Shown piece after piece: positions 12,669 to 16,327 of a DNA stretch of 16,327 bases. Positions within the stretch are counted from its first letter, which is position 1. Each line of letters starts with the position of its first letter. Both the position numbers and the translations under genes were made by a program. Location of the stretch: assembly GCA_037179515.1 (NCBI GenBank), contig JAXCGZ010004132.1, positions 62,501 through 78,827 on the forward strand, given 5' to 3'. This DNA is from Halocaridina rubra. Lineage: Eukaryota > Arthropoda > Malacostraca > Decapoda > Atyidae. The notes beneath the pieces are model-generated. The model saw only the letters and a list, made by a program, of their open reading frames with translations, ran no database searches and was not told the origin of the DNA.

Positions 12669-12719
12669 GTAAGTGCCTCAAATGCTTTGGAATTTTTTTC
12701 TCTTTCCAAATTAACATGA
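12669..12719 (+). other. Intron-retention extension ending in a stop codon
   Basis: If the intron starting at 12669 is not removed, the frame continues for 16 residues (VSASNALEFFSLSKLT) and stops at TGA 12717-12719, giving a 458-residue protein. The GTAAGT donor matches consensus so well that splicing is the more likely fate. The short form could be a minor isoform. Confidence 0.3.
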
Positions 12720-12788
12720 CAAAGTTAAGGACAAACCTGAATCATATATAAAACGAGGCAAACAAGTAAAGGTGCTCTCTCCCTACAG

Positions 12789-12797
12789 AATAAAGAG
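12789..12797 (+). other. Candidate 9-nt micro-exon (Asn-Lys-Glu)
   Basis: A very good acceptor (GTGCTCTCTCCCTACAG) ends at 12788. The nine bases AATAAAGAG are then followed by GTACTA. Length and phase (0/0) would add three residues between the two coding exons without breaking the frame. If no donor is used, the frame stops at 12807-12809 after NKEVLS, giving an alternative short terminal exon. The donor is weak, so this is tentative. Confidence 0.2.
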
Positions 12798-13417
12798 GTA
12801 CTATCATAATTCTAGATTGGGTGTAGGTTACGTTGATATATAATTAGCACAAATTAAAAACTAAAAGGATTATTGGCTACCAGAGGAATTGTCATTAGTA
12901 GTGAGGGAGAGATCATATGTATTAGTGGGCACTGAGATAGATTAACTTTGATAAGTAATGATATAGAATGAATATATGAAATATGGGATTTTACTTACAC
13001 AATACAGTATGTCATGAGCGTAAGTATATATGATCATTGTGAAGGCAGTGATCTTAGAGAGAGCTCCACAAGGAAGAATAATGTTTGGTGTTAATAATAA
13101 AGTAATAAAATTAGAGTCAAATGGAAAGAAAAGAATAAAAAATAAGGATCATGTAGTGATTTTGACTACACAAAGATTTTGGCCCAAAGGAATTGCTGAG
13201 TGACTGATGTAAATTGATGAAGGGAGGTAAATCAGTTGAATATGGAGAGAGACTAGGCTATGTCAGGGGAGTGATGTACAAGGAAGGTTATAGAATAATC
13301 TCATATGTAATCGAAAATGCAATAAAAAACGTTTTTAGATGAACTAGACGTGTGATAAAAATATTGGAGATGAGTCTAGAAATTTTATAACACATATAGT
13401 GGGAGGATAAGGTTTTT

Positions 13418-13582
13418 GCATTGTAGTGTTCTGAATACCATTTGTAAGTTATATAGCATTCTAAAGTCCCTGAAGTTTGCCTCTCATAAATTTCTATTAT
13501 GCATTGTAGTGTTCTGAATACCATTTGTAACTTATACAGAATCGCATTCTAAAGTCCCTGAAGTTTGCCTCTCATAAATTTC
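13418..13582. repeat. Tandem duplication, 83-bp unit, two copies
   Basis: 13418-13500 and 13501-13582 start with the same GCATTGTAGTGTTCTGAATA block and share CATTCTAAAGTCCCTGAAG and TTTGCCTCTCATAAATTTC. The copies are almost identical except for a 5-bp length difference and a few substitutions in the middle (near 13455 and 13536). High similarity implies a recent duplication. It is intronic. Confidence 0.9.
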
Positions 13583-14548
13583 CATCCAAGCTTGTGGTTG
13601 ATTATTATTTTGAATTTTATGTATATAGTAAGTGGTTTTTTAGTAGTCCGTAATACCGTAAGAATTTTATACCTTAAAACACTCAAATAAGAAGAGATTT
13701 GGTTAAAAGTGCCCGGTATGTTTCTCTTGAGTGACTGCATTGGGAGTTTTGTACATTTTCTTTGGAGACAAACCACCAATCTCCATACTGCTTGTATGAG
13801 ATAATGAGCCAAAATATTTGTCTCTATAGTTGTACAGTACTCTTATGAAGTCATGTAGGGAGGTATGTTACTCTGATAAATCGCTAGATTTCTTAGATAT
13901 GGATAAAGGTGATTTAAATCTCGATGGCATAATACCTCAACTTCATTATTAGATTTGTGCACTAAAGTAATATGAATTTGATAATAAGATGTGTAATTTG
14001 CTGAGTGTTTACATATGTGGGAAAGAGTGTATTTGTTAGTATATTTTTCAATTTGCAATGTTTTCCAATACAGTCCTTACAGTCTCAGATGTGTTGGGGG
14101 ATATGTGCAGTGTTTCGTGAAGCATTTATGTTCACAATGCCATGTACTTTAAGTTTTGCTTCTTGAATATTCTTCAATTTAAGTAATGTAACTGATCTAT
14201 GCTCTTGGCAGTTCATTTAGCTATTTTACCCCGTTTTCCTAAATATTCGTTAACTAATTTTTCTTTAAACAGGTAAGTTCATGCATTCGTGTTAGGCTAC
14301 ATATTTTACAGTTATAATAGAGAATGACATTGTACAAGAACATGTAATGCTATTTGGTTTTTAATGTTTATTTTTAACCCTATTTTATCGTATCATTGAA
14401 GATTGTATTCTTTAGAGTAGATGCTGTAATTGCAACATTGTATGATTGATTGATTATGATTACAGTATATCCTTAATCCCTTTTTTTATTTAGACAAATA
14501 TTCTGTATCACTATTTCTAATGTGTTTTACATCCTTCCTCTGTTACAG

Positions 14549-14614
14549 GCATCAGATGATGAATTGTTAACTGATAAGATGTTCAGTGTATCTGAGGAAG
14601 GAGGTGAATGTGAG
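14549..14614 (+). CDS. Second coding exon of the coiled-coil protein gene (22 codons)
   Basis: A strong acceptor (TCCTTCCTCTGTTACAG) is followed by 66 bases that read ASDDELLTDKMFSVSEEGGE-Cys-Glu, open in phase 0 and ending at GAG|GTATAT. Phase 0 at both ends joins exactly to the phase-0 end of the exon at 11343-12668, extending the protein to 464 residues. The peptide is strongly acidic, continues the Ser/Asp/Glu-rich character of the first exon's end (HCSDIEMN) and contains CK2-type sites (SDDE, SEEGGE). Without splicing the frame would end after three more codons (TAA at 14624-14626). The GTATAT donor is weaker than consensus, so the 3' edge is less certain than the 5' edge. Confidence 0.6.
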
Positions 14615-15033
14615 GTATATATTTAAAGTGGATGACACTTTTATTTTATCTGTATTTTGTTAAAGTATTTGTGTATGTTAAAGTACGGTACTGTTAATGG
14701 TTAATGAGAATATTTATTATGGTATTCTATTGAGTTTGTGATGACACGTTGTGACTGACCTACATTTGAGTTTCCTGGTTTTGTTTCATGTGCTATGAAT
14801 GGCATTTTGCTGTTAGTCAAGTGGGTCTTTGGTGAGTATATAAATTATATATATCATCTAGTCCCTCCAATCTTTAAAAGGTCATTGTTGCAATAATGCA
14901 AGTAAGACTGTCATTTAAAACTCCAGCTACCTCTTTTCCCTAAAAAGAAAGAAATGAATGAGCTTACATCTTATGTACAAGTATGCTGTATTTTTCTTGG
15001 CTTATTTTGAATTTAAATGAATTATTCTTAATA
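14615..15033 (+). other. Downstream intronic sequence, possible 15-nt micro-exon
   Basis: No long open frame. TTTTGCTGTTAG ends at 14816 and a consensus GTGAGT donor starts at 14832. The 15 bases between them (14817-14831) read Ser-Ser-Gly-Ser-Leu in phase 0, so a micro-exon is possible. An alternative acceptor ending at 14770 would give a 61-nt exon in the same strand, which also has no stop. Both are tentative. Confidence 0.25.
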
Positions 15034-15349
15034 CAGAAGATCCCCCACTTTCGAACAATCAAGTTACGAACATTCAAAAAAAAAAAAAAAAAAAAAAAAC
15101 TATATACCCATGTATTAATGTAATGAACTGTATTATTACTTTGCTATTACTGTGTTAAAATTCATTAATACTGTATACTTTATATTTTATGCAGTAGTTA
15201 AGTGTCTTTAGCCTAAGTACTGTACAGTACTACATATGTATGTACTATACAGTGTTTTTTTTTTTTCACCTAAACGCAAGTTATGAACAGTTCTATGTAC
15301 TAATGGACTTCTGGAACCTTACTTGGTCGTAAGTTGGGGAGTGTGTGTT
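15034..15349. mobile_element. Tigger/pogo-like MITE remnant
   Basis: After a TA (15032-15033) the left end reads CAGAAGATCCCCCACTT, then TCGAAC and AAGTTACGAAC. The right end (about 15321-15349) reads ACTTGGTCGTAAGTTGGGGA followed by a GTG run. The terminal blocks are imperfect complements (CCCC-ACTT-CGA against TCGTAAGTTGGGG). A second AAGTTATGAAC block lies at about 15279-15289. The interior has a 24-bp poly(A) at 15076-15099 and no transposase frame. From memory, a CAG start, TA target site and CCCC near the tip fit pogo/Tigger-type non-autonomous elements. The right boundary is approximate. Confidence 0.45.
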
Positions 15350-15356
15350 TATTGCT

Positions 15357-15566
15357 TTCTCACTTTCTCACCATACGCCTGAGTAGATAGTTCTCTATCT
15401 GTCAGTCGGCTGACCATATATGAAGCTCCTCACATTTGGTCAGCCATCCGTTGCTTGAGCAAAGAGGTTTTCTTCCAGTGTCTTGCTAGGACTACCCTGG
15501 AAACCCTCTCCATTTATCCGGACTTGGGACCGGCACTGAGCTAAGCTGGTCTGCTTAACCCAGTGG
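15357..15566 (-). mobile_element. LINE-like (RTE-type) repeat fragment
   Basis: On the minus strand the part at about 15501-15566 reads GCCGGTCCCAAGTCCGGATA and GGAGAGGGTT, a phrase I associate from memory with the 3' part of RTE-like LINEs in marine animals. The rest (15357-15500) contains a perfect 9-bp inverted repeat GGCTGACCA/TGGTCAGCC (15408-15416 and 15437-15445). The minus-strand open frame at 15440-15643 crosses it but shows no reverse-transcriptase motif. It is a degraded fragment with approximate limits. Confidence 0.4.
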
Positions 15567-15921
15567 AAGAATATTTTAAATGTTTTTGTAATGTTTTCAA
15601 TGATAGCCAAAATTGTAGAGGAAGTTTTGCAGATCATATTCATAATTATCAGACTGCTTGTTCATTGCTGCAAAATAGTTTATACGTGGAATTTATTTAT
15701 TTATGACAGGTAATTACATGAAGCTAAGCTCACAGCATTTATTTTCATAATGGATTCAGAGTTTGTAACTCGTTTTGGATTTAAAATATCAGAGATGTAG
15801 GTTTCCTTGTGCACTTTAGTATACTGTACTGTATATGATAACCAGACACTGCTTGGTAGTTGCATTATTGATTACAGTTATTTTTTTCTGGTGTTTATAT
15901 GTTACAGTCAGTTGTCATTTG

Positions 15922-16060
15922 AATGGGGTGGATACAGACAGGTTGGATACGTGTGATTAAGGCTGGATGCCCTTCCTAATGTCCTGCAGTGGGTTCAAAC
16001 TTATTTGTCAGGCTTGTCACTTCCCAGATAGTGGATTACCACTAAGGCACTGCGGCCCCC
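15922..16060 (-). mobile_element. tRNA-derived SINE with RTE-like tail
   Basis: Read on the minus strand from 16060, a GGGGGCCGCAGTG head leads into an A-box-like TGCCTTAGTGG and a B-box-like GTTTGAACCC (15991-16000). About 15 bp further on comes GGAAGGGCATCCAGCC (15961-15976 in complement), a motif I associate with RTE-LINE 3' ends and their partner SINEs. The end near 15922 (complement of GGGGTGGATACAGACAGG) is tentative. Both promoter boxes carry mismatches, so this copy is probably inactive. It belongs to a different family from the SINE at 385-470. Confidence 0.55.
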
Positions 16061-16327
16061 ATCAATATTATTTGATTAATAGCATTTAGAATATGAACAT
16101 CAGGTTGGTAGCTCCAGAAGGATGCAGTATTATTGTCTCGGGGGGGAAAAAAGGGCATTGGATTAAGGAGACCTCTTTTGAGAACAGAGAAATACCAAAT
16201 ATTGTCTAAACTATGTATTTTCCAGAAGTTCCCATTTTGTTGTAATTCTCTTTGTTAAATTAGTAGAATACCAAGTTACAATTGGGAGGGAACTGAACAA
16301 AGTCGATGAAACATTATTTACTAGAAA
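16061..16327. other. Non-coding right end, no feature seen
   Basis: AT-rich sequence with a G7 run at 16141-16147. No splice-bounded open frame was found; it is probably intron of the coiled-coil protein gene. Confidence 0.5.

Larger units (their letters stand above)
12669..14548 (+). other. Intron between the two coding exons
   Basis: Bounded by GTAAGT at the left and a pyrimidine-rich acceptor (ATCCTTCCTCTGTTACAG) at the right, 1880 bp. The interior is AT-rich with stops in all frames, contains the 83-bp tandem duplication at 13418-13582 and may hide a 9-nt micro-exon at 12789-12797. Minus-strand open frames at 13288-13524, 13549-13812 and 13843-14058 have no recognisable domains and are treated as chance. 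Confidence 0.7.

Overview
ORGANISM. The window looks like nuclear DNA of an arthropod, most likely a decapod crustacean (shrimp, crab or crayfish). The grounds are AT-rich, gene-poor sequence, a coding region split by introns, very long (AT)n, (GA)n and (ATT)n microsatellites including compound (AT)n-(GA)n tracts, tRNA-derived SINE-like repeats, and an internal CCTAA/AACCT-rich stretch of the kind related to the arthropod TTAGG telomere repeat. The assignment comes from composition and repeat style, not from a diagnostic gene. There are no bacterial operons, Shine-Dalgarno sites or phage-type modules, and I see no convincing gene on the minus strand.

LAYOUT. 1-10550 is non-coding, intergenic or upstream-intronic sequence. 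It holds microsatellites, two copies of one tRNA-like SINE (385-470 and 653-700, minus strand, the second 5'-truncated), a tandem duplication near 1801-1966, a TATA/Inr pair at 1964-1997, a short inverted-repeat element at 8233-8348 and a diverged tandem duplication at about 8660-9080. 10555-11342 is the likely 5' region of the one real gene. 11343-12668 is its first coding exon (442 codons), which ends at a GTAAGT donor in phase 0. 12669-14548 is an intron carrying an 83-bp tandem duplication. 14549-14614 is a second coding exon of 22 codons, phase 0 at both ends, followed by more intron. 15034-16060 is a cluster of transposable-element remnants: a Tigger/pogo-like MITE, a LINE-like fragment and a tRNA-derived SINE with an RTE-like tail. 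The gene must continue past the right edge, because the second exon ends at a splice donor and no convincing terminal exon is visible.

THE GENE. The predicted N-terminal 464 residues hold one coiled coil (about residues 30-65). The rest is a long low-complexity, apparently disordered stretch rich in Ser, Asn and acidic residues with eight SP/TP sites. I do not recognise the family. It looks like a cytoplasmic or nuclear scaffold or regulatory protein whose folded domain lies downstream, but that is inference.

I found no complete multi-gene system. The items most worth a second look are the unrecognised coiled-coil protein with its possible micro-exons and intron-retention isoform, the SINE families, and a few short coding-like or promoter-like islands in the upstream non-coding DNA.
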